Positions 1 to 5,929 of a stretch of 6,104 nucleotides of DNA are shown in pieces (the first letter of the stretch is position 1; each line of letters opens with the position of its first letter). Source of the DNA: Labilithrix luteola (GTDB lineage Bacteria; Myxococcota_A; Polyangia; Polyangiales; Polyangiaceae); contig JAMFST010001179.1 of assembly GCA_026225435.1 (NCBI GenBank), positions 1 to 6,104 on the forward strand, given 5' to 3'. Both the position numbers and the translations under genes were made by a program. The notes below the pieces were generated by a model, which saw only the letters and a program-made list of their open reading frames with translations, was not told where the DNA came from and ran no database searches.

Positions 1-411
1 GATGTCCCGCTGGGGCCTGGCCCCACACTCTACACACGCATAGGTGATGTATTTGCATGGGCCGCGATCGCCGCCACCCTCGTTCTGAGCGCGCTAATGC
101 TCCGGTCGGGACACCGAGCATAAAGGCAATTCCGCTGGGTCTGACCGTGAAGCCGGCTCGGAGCGTCACGAGGAACACCGTCTACCCGCTCGAAGATCAC
201 CTGACAGATCTCCGGGTAGACCAGCCGCGGCGGTCCGCTCCTCGCGGCCGTCGAGGAGGCGGCCCACCGCGGCGACGCGCCGTCCCTTGGTGTCGCCGTC
301 TTCGACATCACCGTGTCCCGCAGCGGCGCGCCACAGGTCATGCGGTCCAATGGCGTGGGCGACGTCGCCGACGTGGCGGCCGGCTGTCGAGCAAGAGCTA
401 CTCCGTCGCCG
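1..411. other. left flank without an intact gene
   Basis: No complete gene is supported here. Bases 1-219 are less GC-rich than the operon and have weak coding character, best in the plus frame that reads VYPLEDHLTDLRVDQP near 180-225. Bases 11-25 form a perfect hairpin (TGGGGCC, one-base loop, GGCCCCA) and 362-374 another (ACGTCG, one-base loop, CGACGT). The second lies about 40 bases past the operon's last stop but has no T-run on either strand, so neither is a convincing intrinsic terminator. The coding relic at 220-387 is listed separately. Confidence 0.5.
220..387 (+). pseudogene. plus-strand coding relic converging on the operon
   Basis: Seen: in the frame opened after a TAG at 217-219, 56 codons read as a credible protein (LLAAVEEAAHRGDAPS, then LGVAVFDITVSRSGAPQV). 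By my count about 90% of third positions are G or C, first positions are intermediate and second positions about half, the classic pattern of real high-GC coding sequence on this strand. There is no start codon at the beginning, and after about 387 the frame runs on as the antisense shadow of the TIM-barrel gene. The upstream coding-like stretch (about 120-225) sits in another frame, so a frameshift near 225-232 would be needed to join them. The strand-turn-strand look of VAVFDITVSRSGAPQV recalls TonB-like C-terminal domains, but that is a guess. Best read as the 3' remnant of a broken gene; a sequencing error is the alternative. Confidence 0.33.
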
Positions 412-1368
412 TCACTCGATGGCATCGCGCATCTCCGTGAAGTCGTGGATCGCCCAGCCCCCGTAGCGAGGGTTGCTCGCGTTCGCCCGCTCCACGGCAG
501 CGCGCATCTCCCCGAGGCGTCCCCGGTAGTCGGAGCCGCCGATGCCGATGATCATCTGTCCACTCGAGGACGAGGCCGGAGGCGACGCGCCCAGGTCGTC
601 GTACGCGGCACGGAGACTGGCGCTGCTCGCCGCGGCCAGCTCGTTCGCCGGGATGTCACCGGGGTCGAGGTGGTGGCGCAGCGGGTAGAGCATGACGAAG
701 AGACGCGGCACGGTCTGCTCGAGCGCGAGCCGCGTCGCCGTGGGCGCCTGGAGGAACTTGCGCGGGATGTCGGCGCCGATCGTGAGGGGGCCGCGGGCCG
801 CTGTCTCTCGCGCCAGGTGCATCGCCGCGAGGTAGGCGGGGAGGTAGCTCATCACGTCGGCGTCGCGGTTCTCCGGGAGCGTGTGCGGCTCGACGTCGAG
901 GTGGATCGCCGCGAACCCGTGCGCCGAGCGCGCATCGAACGCGAGCACGTCGTCGATGAGCGCCACCATCGCCGCAGCCTGCTCGCTGCGGTACCAGGAG
1001 GCGTCGCCGATCAGAGCCTCCACCCGCACCGCCGACGAGGCGAGTCGCGCCACCAGGGAGGACAGGCGCGGATCGACGAGCACCTCGTGGGGGACCGAGA
1101 GGTACACCTCGTTGGTCCCGGTGCGCCGGCAGAAGTCGAGCAGCGGCGACGGGTCCGCGAGGAGAGAGCGGGTGTGCCACACCCACAGACCGCGCGCTGG
1201 GACCGCGGTCTGCGGTGCACGTGGGGGGACGGCTGCCTCGGCGTTGGCGACCGGCCAGGCATGCTTCCTCTGCTGGATCTCGCCGGTCACGAGCGCCGCC
1301 ACGACCGCCACCGTGGCGGTGGCTACGCCGAGCAGCAGAGCCCGAGCCGCGTGCGGTCGGCCGTTCAT
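412..1368 (-). CDS. exported TIM-barrel protein, putative glycoside hydrolase of the exopolysaccharide operon
   Basis: Seen: 318 residues. An N-terminal hydrophobic segment (about 9-28) is a signal anchor or signal peptide; an Ala/Pro-rich linker (about 42-58) follows. Eight strand-like segments at regular spacing match a complete (beta/alpha)8 barrel: GLWVWHT (60-66), NEVYLSVP (86-93), VRVEALIG (114-121), FAAIHLDVEPH (152-162), LTIGADIP (195-202), RLFVMLYPL (222-230), QMIIGIG (271-277), GGWAIHDF (303-310). D158 and E160 at the end of strand 4 are the best catalytic candidates, with E117, D200 and Y228 also facing the likely pocket. Family knowledge: synthase-dependent systems often carry a periplasmic hydrolase or lyase (BcsZ, PelA, PgaB, AlgL). 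Inferred role: trimming or editing the exported polymer. I cannot name the GH family; a non-catalytic glycan-binding barrel is possible. It is the last operon gene, its ATG lying in the ATGA overlap with the synthase stop; GGACGG just upstream is a weak Shine-Dalgarno. Confidence 0.8.
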   Translation of the reverse strand: MNGRPHAARALLLGVATATVAVVAALVTGEIQQRKHAWPVANAEAAVPPRAPQTAVPARGLWVWHTRSLLADPSPLLDFCRRTGTNEVYLSVPHEVLVDPRLSSLVARLASSAVRVEALIGDASWYRSEQAAAMVALIDDVLAFDARSAHGFAAIHLDVEPHTLPENRDADVMSYLPAYLAAMHLARETAARGPLTIGADIPRKFLQAPTATRLALEQTVPRLFVMLYPLRHHLDPGDIPANELAAASSASLRAAYDDLGASPPASSSSGQMIIGIGGSDYRGRLGEMRAAVERANASNPRYGGWAIHDFTEMRDAIE

Positions 1369-3245
1369 CCGTCCACCGTCCCGAGCACGGGAAGGGCGGA
1401 GAGCTGCGGCGCGAGATCCGTCGGGCGAAGAGGCGGCGGGCGGTCGGCATCGCGGTGCGGTGTCACCTTCGCCTGCGGGCCCGGGGGTCCGGCGACCCCT
1501 GGCGTCACGCCGGTCCCGTTGGTCCAGCCATGAAAGCCGTTGGTGGTCCACGGGGTCGCTCCCCAGCCGAGCCAGAACCAGCCCAGGGGGACATCGCCAT
1601 GCACGACCGATCGCCACGCGAGCCGGAGAGCGCGACGTAGCCGGTACGCGAGGGCGATCCGTGAGAGCCCGCTCGCCACCAACGTCTCCTCGGGAGAGAA
1701 GCGCGTGTTGACGCCCAGGAGGAGGATGTCCTCGGTGATTCCGACGACGGTCGGCAGCATGTTGAAGGCGAGGTGATAGGGCAGCGCCAGCGGCAGCGCG
1801 AGGAGCGTGCGCGCCCCCTGCCGCAGCTGTCCGTCCACCGCCGCGGCGAAGAGGGTGCACGCGCCTCGTACGACCAGGGTGAACGCCGCCGCCAGCACGA
1901 AGGACGCGATCGCTCCGCTCCGCGCATGCGTGAACGGCCAGACGAGCAGCGCCCAGGTGATCGCGGCGTGCACGTACAGGTTCAACGAGGCCCACAGTAC
2001 GACGGGGACAGCCGGGCTCCAGTGAAAAGCGAAGCCGGGCGCCCAGCGCTGCAGGTCGGCCAAGCGCGACGAGTTCCAGCGCACGCGCTGCGCGAAGAGC
2101 CCCCTGGCCGTGATGGGAGTCTTGGTGTGGAGGCGCGCTCGCGGCTCGTAGCTCACCGGGCGACACACGTAGGTGAACAGCAGGCGGAAGAACGCGTGGG
2201 CCGGCGTCCGCGGAAGCTCGAGGACGAGCGCGCCGGACCTGGAGTAGCGCGCGCAGCACGCCAGCCAGGTCACCCAGGTGTCGTCACCCGGTCCGGTCAT
2301 CGCCTCCGGCCTCGGTGTGACCGTCGACCGATCGAAGGAAGGTGGTGCCACGCCGAGCCACCAGCGCAGCCAGTCGCCGACCGTGAGCGTCTGGAGGAAC
2401 GCCGCCCAGCGCGGAGCTCGTTCGAGCAGCTCCGACCAGGTGCAGTAGAGCGCTCCCGAGGCCTCGGTGACGGGGAGGATCCTGCCATTGTACTTTCCTA
2501 CGGTGATCGAGGTGAGGTACTCCCGGGCGACGGACACGGCGATCTGGCCCCGCAAGGTGAAGAACGGGCGCCATCCCCGCCAGTAGGCGCGCGGGTCGAT
2601 CTGCACGTTGGAGGTCACGATGGTCGGCCGGGTGGTCAGACGCCCGAACCAGCGCGGACGGACCAGGCGCCGCACCATCCGCTCGAGCGCCGCCGGCCCG
2701 AGGAAGCTGTCGCCATCCATGTTGAAGAAGACGGGAGGGAATGCGCCGAGCTCGCCGCGCTCGACCTTGGCGCGGACGAAGCTCACGGCGCGGTCGATGA
2801 GGACCGCCTTGCCTGTCCGTCGCGGCGTGGAGGTGGCGAAGATGCTGACGTTCGCCGGTCGCGGCGCCAGGGCCATCCAGGTGAGCAGCTCGCGGTAGGC
2901 CTGCGCACTGAGCGCAGCGGCGTCGATGGCGGCGACGATCACGAGCTGGCCGGGGTAGCCATTCTGCACCACGCTGCTGATGGCCCGTTTCATCCCGGCG
3001 AGCTCTCCCCGGGTGCGCAGGAGCGTCGGCAAGACGAGCAGCACTGCGGGCGCGCTGGCCGGCGTCAGCGGAGGTGACCCGGAGAGGCCGAGCGCTCGCG
3101 AGCCCAGCGCCTGGAGGACGATGAAGGGATAGGCCGACTGGTAGAGCAAGAAGCCCAGGAGCAGCGGCGTCTGCAGCGACGTGAGCAACGTCAGCGCGGC
3201 GCGGACGTGGAGGAGGAAAGCGATGCGCTCCATGGCACCGTCCAT
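1365..3245 (-). CDS. processive family-2 glycosyltransferase, membrane-embedded polysaccharide synthase
   Basis: Seen: 626 residues. One or two N-terminal membrane segments (about 11-45) precede a cytoplasmic GT-A domain (about 66-395) with the signatures of processive GT2 enzymes: TGKA (144-147), FFNMDGDS with the DxD metal/UDP site (D177, D179), GDD (320-322) where the catalytic ED or TED motif is expected, YEPRA (366-370), and QRVRW (386-390), the QxxRW polymer-binding motif. Three or so membrane helices follow (about 408-436, 443-470, 480-505). The tail (about 550-626) is first Trp/Gly/Asn-rich, then Pro-rich. Family knowledge: cellulose, hyaluronan and mannuronan synthases share this layout and couple polymerisation to inner-membrane translocation. 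The sugar and linkage cannot be read here. No PilZ domain follows the membrane part, unlike BcsA. The ATG at 3245 forms TGATG with the adaptor stop; a second ATG at 3233 is equally possible, and neither has a clear Shine-Dalgarno. The stop forms ATGA with the next gene. Confidence 0.93.
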   Translation of the reverse strand: MDGAMERIAFLLHVRAALTLLTSLQTPLLLGFLLYQSAYPFIVLQALGSRALGLSGSPPLTPASAPAVLLVLPTLLRTRGELAGMKRAISSVVQNGYPGQLVIVAAIDAAALSAQAYRELLTWMALAPRPANVSIFATSTPRRTGKAVLIDRAVSFVRAKVERGELGAFPPVFFNMDGDSFLGPAALERMVRRLVRPRWFGRLTTRPTIVTSNVQIDPRAYWRGWRPFFTLRGQIAVSVAREYLTSITVGKYNGRILPVTEASGALYCTWSELLERAPRWAAFLQTLTVGDWLRWWLGVAPPSFDRSTVTPRPEAMTGPGDDTWVTWLACCARYSRSGALVLELPRTPAHAFFRLLFTYVCRPVSYEPRARLHTKTPITARGLFAQRVRWNSSRLADLQRWAPGFAFHWSPAVPVVLWASLNLYVHAAITWALLVWPFTHARSGAIASFVLAAAFTLVVRGACTLFAAAVDGQLRQGARTLLALPLALPYHLAFNMLPTVVGITEDILLLGVNTRFSPEETLVASGLSRIALAYRLRRALRLAWRSVVHGDVPLGWFWLGWGATPWTTNGFHGWTNGTGVTPGVAGPPGPQAKVTPHRDADRPPPLRPTDLAPQLSALPVLGTVDG

Positions 3246-4453
3246 CAGCGCGCCGGCGCATGGCGCCGCACGCGCAGGGTTCGCTGCTGAGCAGCCTGGC
3301 GGTCGGTCAGCGCGAGCAGCACGTACTGACCGCGGGACATCTCGGTCCAGGGGTCGGGTGAGGTCACCTCTCCCGGCAGCACCTCGGCGACCCGACCGAC
3401 GATGCGACAGCCGAAGAGCACCGCCCGGCACGTCACCAGATCGGCGCCGGCCTCGACGCCGCCGATCTGGCTGTAGGGCACGAAGGCGATGTCGGCGCTC
3501 GCTTCGAGCGCACGGAAGATGGGCCGGCGGCGCAGCTGGGCGATGCTGTCCTCTCGCTTGGCGAGCGCGTCCCTGTTCGCCTCGCGAGTGGTGACGAGCG
3601 CGCGCCCCTCCGCCTCGAGCCGTTCCACGTCGAGGGCGACGCGGACGTCGCGCTCCTGACGGTCGACGATCTCGGGGAGCCGCGGCCCGGCGTCCGTCGG
3701 CCGGGTGCGCAAAGCGTCGGACATGCGCAACAGCGCGTCGCGCTCCTGACGGGACGTCTGCACCTGGCGCTCCGTCTCGGCCAGCGCGAGCCGCGTCTGC
3801 GCGACGGCTTGCAGCTCCCGCTCACGATCCAGCGCCGGAGCCAGCCCCTCGGAGACGTTCTTGGCGGCCGCCTTGGCGAAGGACTCGCCTCGCGCCAGCA
3901 CGTCGCGCAGGAGCTTGCGTTGGACCTTCAGCGAGGCGACGCTCTCGGTCATCGAGGTGGCTCGCTCCTTTGCTTCGCGCGCCGACCAGCCGAGCGCGGC
4001 ATCTCCGTTGGTCCGGAGCGCCTCGAGCCGCCCGATGGCCCCGCCGATGCTGGCGAGATCCGCGTCGTTGCGCTCCGACTCGGCGCGCAGCCTGGTGCGG
4101 TCGACGAGCTGCTCGTTGAGCTGCACGTTCAGCTGGACGATGGCGTCGCTCTCGGGCGTGAGCGTGGCGGGCACGACCCACGAGTCGACCGCAGCGTAGT
4201 ACCCCCCCCGGACGAGAAAGAACGCGGCGGCGACCGTGGCCGCCAGCGCGGCCAGCGAGAAGGCACGCACCGCCCAGCCGGGTGCCGTCCCCTCCGCATC
4301 GCTTGCCTCGTTCGCCGGAAGGGCTCCAGCGGTCTCGCTCACGACGTCCCCGCGAGGGACGAGCTTCACGCTCGGACGCGGCCGGGGAAACGCCAGCGGA
4401 TGCCCGCTCGGCGACAGTATCTCGGGCAACGTCGCCTTCTCAGTTCGTTGCAT
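3245..4453 (-). CDS. HlyD-like periplasmic adaptor (membrane fusion protein) linked to a glycan synthase
   Basis: Seen: 402 residues. A polar N-terminus of about 60 residues, probably cytoplasmic, is followed by one membrane helix (about 62-82). A long Leu/Arg/Glu/Ala-rich region (about 103-310) reads as a coiled-coil hairpin. A beta-rich C-terminal part (about 312-398) contains FVPYSQI, a Cys pair (C342, C349) around VLFGCRIVGRV, and a DPW...RGQYVLL segment. This is the topology of type I secretion/RND adaptors of the HlyD class; the C-terminal part recalls the adaptor half of alginate Alg44, but no PilZ domain is present. Inferred role: periplasmic bridge from the glycosyltransferase to the TolC-like channel. 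A strong Shine-Dalgarno (GGAGG, 4460-4464) lies inside the upstream gene, 6 bases before the ATG, fixing the start. The stop (TGATG) overlaps the glycosyltransferase start by one base. A run of eight G occurs just after the membrane helix. Whether the polar N-terminus binds a regulator is unknown. Confidence 0.85.
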   Translation of the reverse strand: MQRTEKATLPEILSPSGHPLAFPRPRPSVKLVPRGDVVSETAGALPANEASDAEGTAPGWAVRAFSLAALAATVAAAFFLVRGGYYAAVDSWVVPATLTPESDAIVQLNVQLNEQLVDRTRLRAESERNDADLASIGGAIGRLEALRTNGDAALGWSAREAKERATSMTESVASLKVQRKLLRDVLARGESFAKAAAKNVSEGLAPALDRERELQAVAQTRLALAETERQVQTSRQERDALLRMSDALRTRPTDAGPRLPEIVDRQERDVRVALDVERLEAEGRALVTTREANRDALAKREDSIAQLRRRPIFRALEASADIAFVPYSQIGGVEAGADLVTCRAVLFGCRIVGRVAEVLPGEVTSPDPWTEMSRGQYVLLALTDRQAAQQRTLRVRRHAPAR

Positions 4454-5567
4454 GAGGATCCTCCATCACGTGACGCTGTTCGACGAGCGCGCTCAGGTAG
4501 GCGCGCTCGGCGTCGATCGCGATCGAGTCGAGCAGGCTGCTCGCCCGTATCTCCGCCGTGTCCGGGGCGTCGGGGCCGGCAAGCGACGCCTGCAGCGCCG
4601 CGAGTCGTGCCGTCTGGGCATCGAGGAGGACGATCTCTTGCCGGGCCTGGCGCTGGCTCTCCGCGATCTCCTGCAGCGCCAGCGCGACCTGCACCTGGAG
4701 CTCGCTCCGCTCCGTCTTGCGCTCGCTGGCCCGTGCCTCGCGATAGCGGCTCTCCGCTCCGCTGCGGCCGATTCCTCCGAGCGCGTAGGACACCTCCACC
4801 ACCGCGAAGTAGTCGACGACCGGGCGAGTCACGGCGCCACCCGTCAGGTTGAGTCGCCAGGGATCGAGGTCGCGGACGTGGGAGATGCTGTCCTCCTGCG
4901 TCCGGGCGCTCGCCTCGAGCTCGCGCAGGGCCAGGGCCAGCTGCTCGCGCGACGGCGACACCGTGGGGACTCGTCGCGCCTTCAACATCGTCAGCTCCCC
5001 TTCGAGGTGCACGGCCGTTCGATCGAGATCCACCTGTCGCCGGCGGATCTCGAGGACCTCCATGACCGTGCCGATCCCGCGCTTCACCCGCTCCTCCGAG
5101 CGCAAGGCCAGCGCCTCGATCTCCGGGCGTCGGGCGCGAAGGACCGCGAGCTCCGTGACCAGCGCCGCCGGTCGCCCGATGTCGGCCCGCGCGTCGACGA
5201 AGGCGCGCAGCTGCGCGGCGTGCCGCTCGACGACGCAGCTCGTCTTGCCCACGGCGAGGATGCCGACGCCCTTGTACGCGTCGACCAGGCCGTAGCTCAT
5301 ACTCACGCGCGGCTGCCATCCTTGACCCACCGCGGCCCCGGACACGCTGTCCACGTCCTCCGATGGGTAGCGGAGGACCTGGCCAGTGACGGTCGGCGCG
5401 AGGAGGAGGTCCGCGTCGGACTCGGCGCGCGAGCTCACCCGGGCGCAGTAGGCGTCGGTCGCCTCGTCCGCGCGCACCGTCGCCGTGAGCATGGTGAGGG
5501 CGATCCCCACCGCCACGGCGGCTGCTGACGCCGCGCCGTGCGTCCGCCGCCGAGAGCTCTTTTTCAT
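4440..5567 (-). CDS. TolC-like outer-membrane channel protein of a polysaccharide export system
   Basis: Seen: 375 residues. A lysine/arginine-rich N-terminus (MKKSSRRR) is followed by a hydrophobic stretch (about 13-30) and a likely signal peptidase I site after VRA (31-33), so the protein is exported. The mature part has beta-like segments near 57-67 and 86-97, long Arg/Glu/Gln/Leu-rich helices (about 112-230 and 268-330), and a central segment (about 237-266) ending in YALGGIG, typical of the strand-to-helix turn in outer-membrane efflux (OEP) proteins. Family knowledge: TolC-type subunits trimerise into a channel through outer membrane and periplasm. Inferred role: exit duct for the glycan made by the downstream synthase. 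It is the first operon gene and its end overlaps the adaptor gene by 14 bases. The ATG at 5567 was chosen because it begins the signal peptide; a 30-residue upstream extension looks non-coding. No clear Shine-Dalgarno precedes it. At 375 residues it is short for TolC, which usually exceeds 420. Family assignment is by pattern only. Confidence 0.78.
   Translation of the reverse strand: MKKSSRRRTHGAASAAAVAVGIALTMLTATVRADEATDAYCARVSSRAESDADLLLAPTVTGQVLRYPSEDVDSVSGAAVGQGWQPRVSMSYGLVDAYKGVGILAVGKTSCVVERHAAQLRAFVDARADIGRPAALVTELAVLRARRPEIEALALRSEERVKRGIGTVMEVLEIRRRQVDLDRTAVHLEGELTMLKARRVPTVSPSREQLALALRELEASARTQEDSISHVRDLDPWRLNLTGGAVTRPVVDYFAVVEVSYALGGIGRSGAESRYREARASERKTERSELQVQVALALQEIAESQRQARQEIVLLDAQTARLAALQASLAGPDAPDTAEIRASSLLDSIAIDAERAYLSALVEQRHVMEDPHATN
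4460..4464 (-). promoter_or_regulatory. strong Shine-Dalgarno of the adaptor gene, embedded in the upstream CDS
   Basis: GGAGG on the minus strand, six bases before the ATG at 4453. It lies in the last codons of the TolC-like gene, ten bases ahead of that gene's stop region. It is the only clear consensus ribosome site found in the operon, so the adaptor can probably start independently as well as by coupling. Confidence 0.8.
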
Positions 5568-5601
5568 CGTGAAAGCTAAAGACGGCCAGGGGGGCGGGGC
5601 G

Positions 5602-5607
5602 ATAATG
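5602..5607 (-). promoter_or_regulatory. weak candidate -10 element upstream of the operon
   Basis: Minus-strand CATTAT is the most TATAAT-like hexamer close to the first gene, about 35 bases before its ATG at 5567 and in otherwise GC-rich sequence. No convincing -35 box is found 16-18 bases upstream, and no sigma-54 GG/GC pair with a good match was seen. This is a weak guess, supported mainly by position. Confidence 0.18.
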
Positions 5608-5613
5608 GCGTGA

Positions 5614-5814
5614 GGCCGACGTTGGGGCAGCGAGCGCCTGGGCGCCGTCCGCCACACGGCATCTCCCCCGCGATGGTGCTACTTTCCCCGCTCCCGCGTT
5701 CACCGGGAAGGCGGAGATCTCCGCGCGCCGCGCTGTGGAGCCCCCGTGCCTCTCGCCGACGGGCAAGAGCACGCCGTGTGTCCTTACTGCCAGGCGCGGG
5801 TCGTGCAACAATGA
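5614..5814 (+). pseudogene. zinc-ribbon-like fragment without a start codon
   Basis: Seen: the frame opened after TGA at 5611-5613 contains, from 5731, RCGAPVPLADG then HAVCPYCQARVV and a TGA at 5812-5814. The spacing of the two knuckles (CGAPV, about 15 residues, CPYC) is that of small zinc ribbons, many of which read CPxCGAPV...CPYC. The first knuckle has lost its first cysteine: the codon three before C reads Ala (APRC). No ATG, GTG or TTG lies in frame upstream; an ATG at 5672 is in a different frame. It could be the decayed N-terminus of a larger plus-strand gene, or chance in GC-rich sequence; the CPYCQARV segment makes pure chance less likely. Confidence 0.3.
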
Positions 5815-5929
5815 CAGAAGCGCGCTTACGCCGGCCCGTGGATGGGTTGGGTAACTCGGCGGAGGGCGGGACCTTCATTGCGACCCGCGCGAATCCCAAG
5901 AGATGGTCTCTGGATTTTCCGTCGCGCGC

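Noticed and set aside
30..425. Minus-strand open frame of about 130 codons in the left flank
   Set aside because: The codon-position GC pattern at 220-387 favours the plus strand; no motif or ribosome site supports the minus frame.
313..1533. Long plus-strand open frame of about 400 codons
   Set aside because: Beyond about 390 it is the antisense of the TIM-barrel and synthase genes; its product is Arg-rich with no fold-like pattern, whereas the minus strand shows clear motifs. Only its first part (220-387) has real coding character.
1369..2259. Upstream extension of the TIM-barrel frame to position 2259
   Set aside because: This part overlaps the synthase coding region in another frame and is Arg-rich; the ATG at 1368 begins a clean signal anchor and forms ATGA with the synthase stop.
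1773..3077. Long plus-strand open frame of about 430 codons opposite the glycosyltransferase
   Set aside because: The minus strand has DxD, QxxRW and membrane helices; the plus product is an Arg/Gly/Glu-rich shadow caused by high third-position GC.
3809..5528. Overlapping plus-strand open frames opposite the adaptor and channel genes
   Set aside because: Arg-rich compositions with no motifs; they mirror genes with signal peptide, membrane helix and coiled-coil patterns on the minus strand.
4366..5811. Alternative minus-strand frame of about 480 codons over the TolC-like gene
   Set aside because: Arg/Gly/Ala-rich shadow in another frame; the chosen frame has a signal peptide, OEP-like YALGGIG turn and the overlap with the adaptor start.
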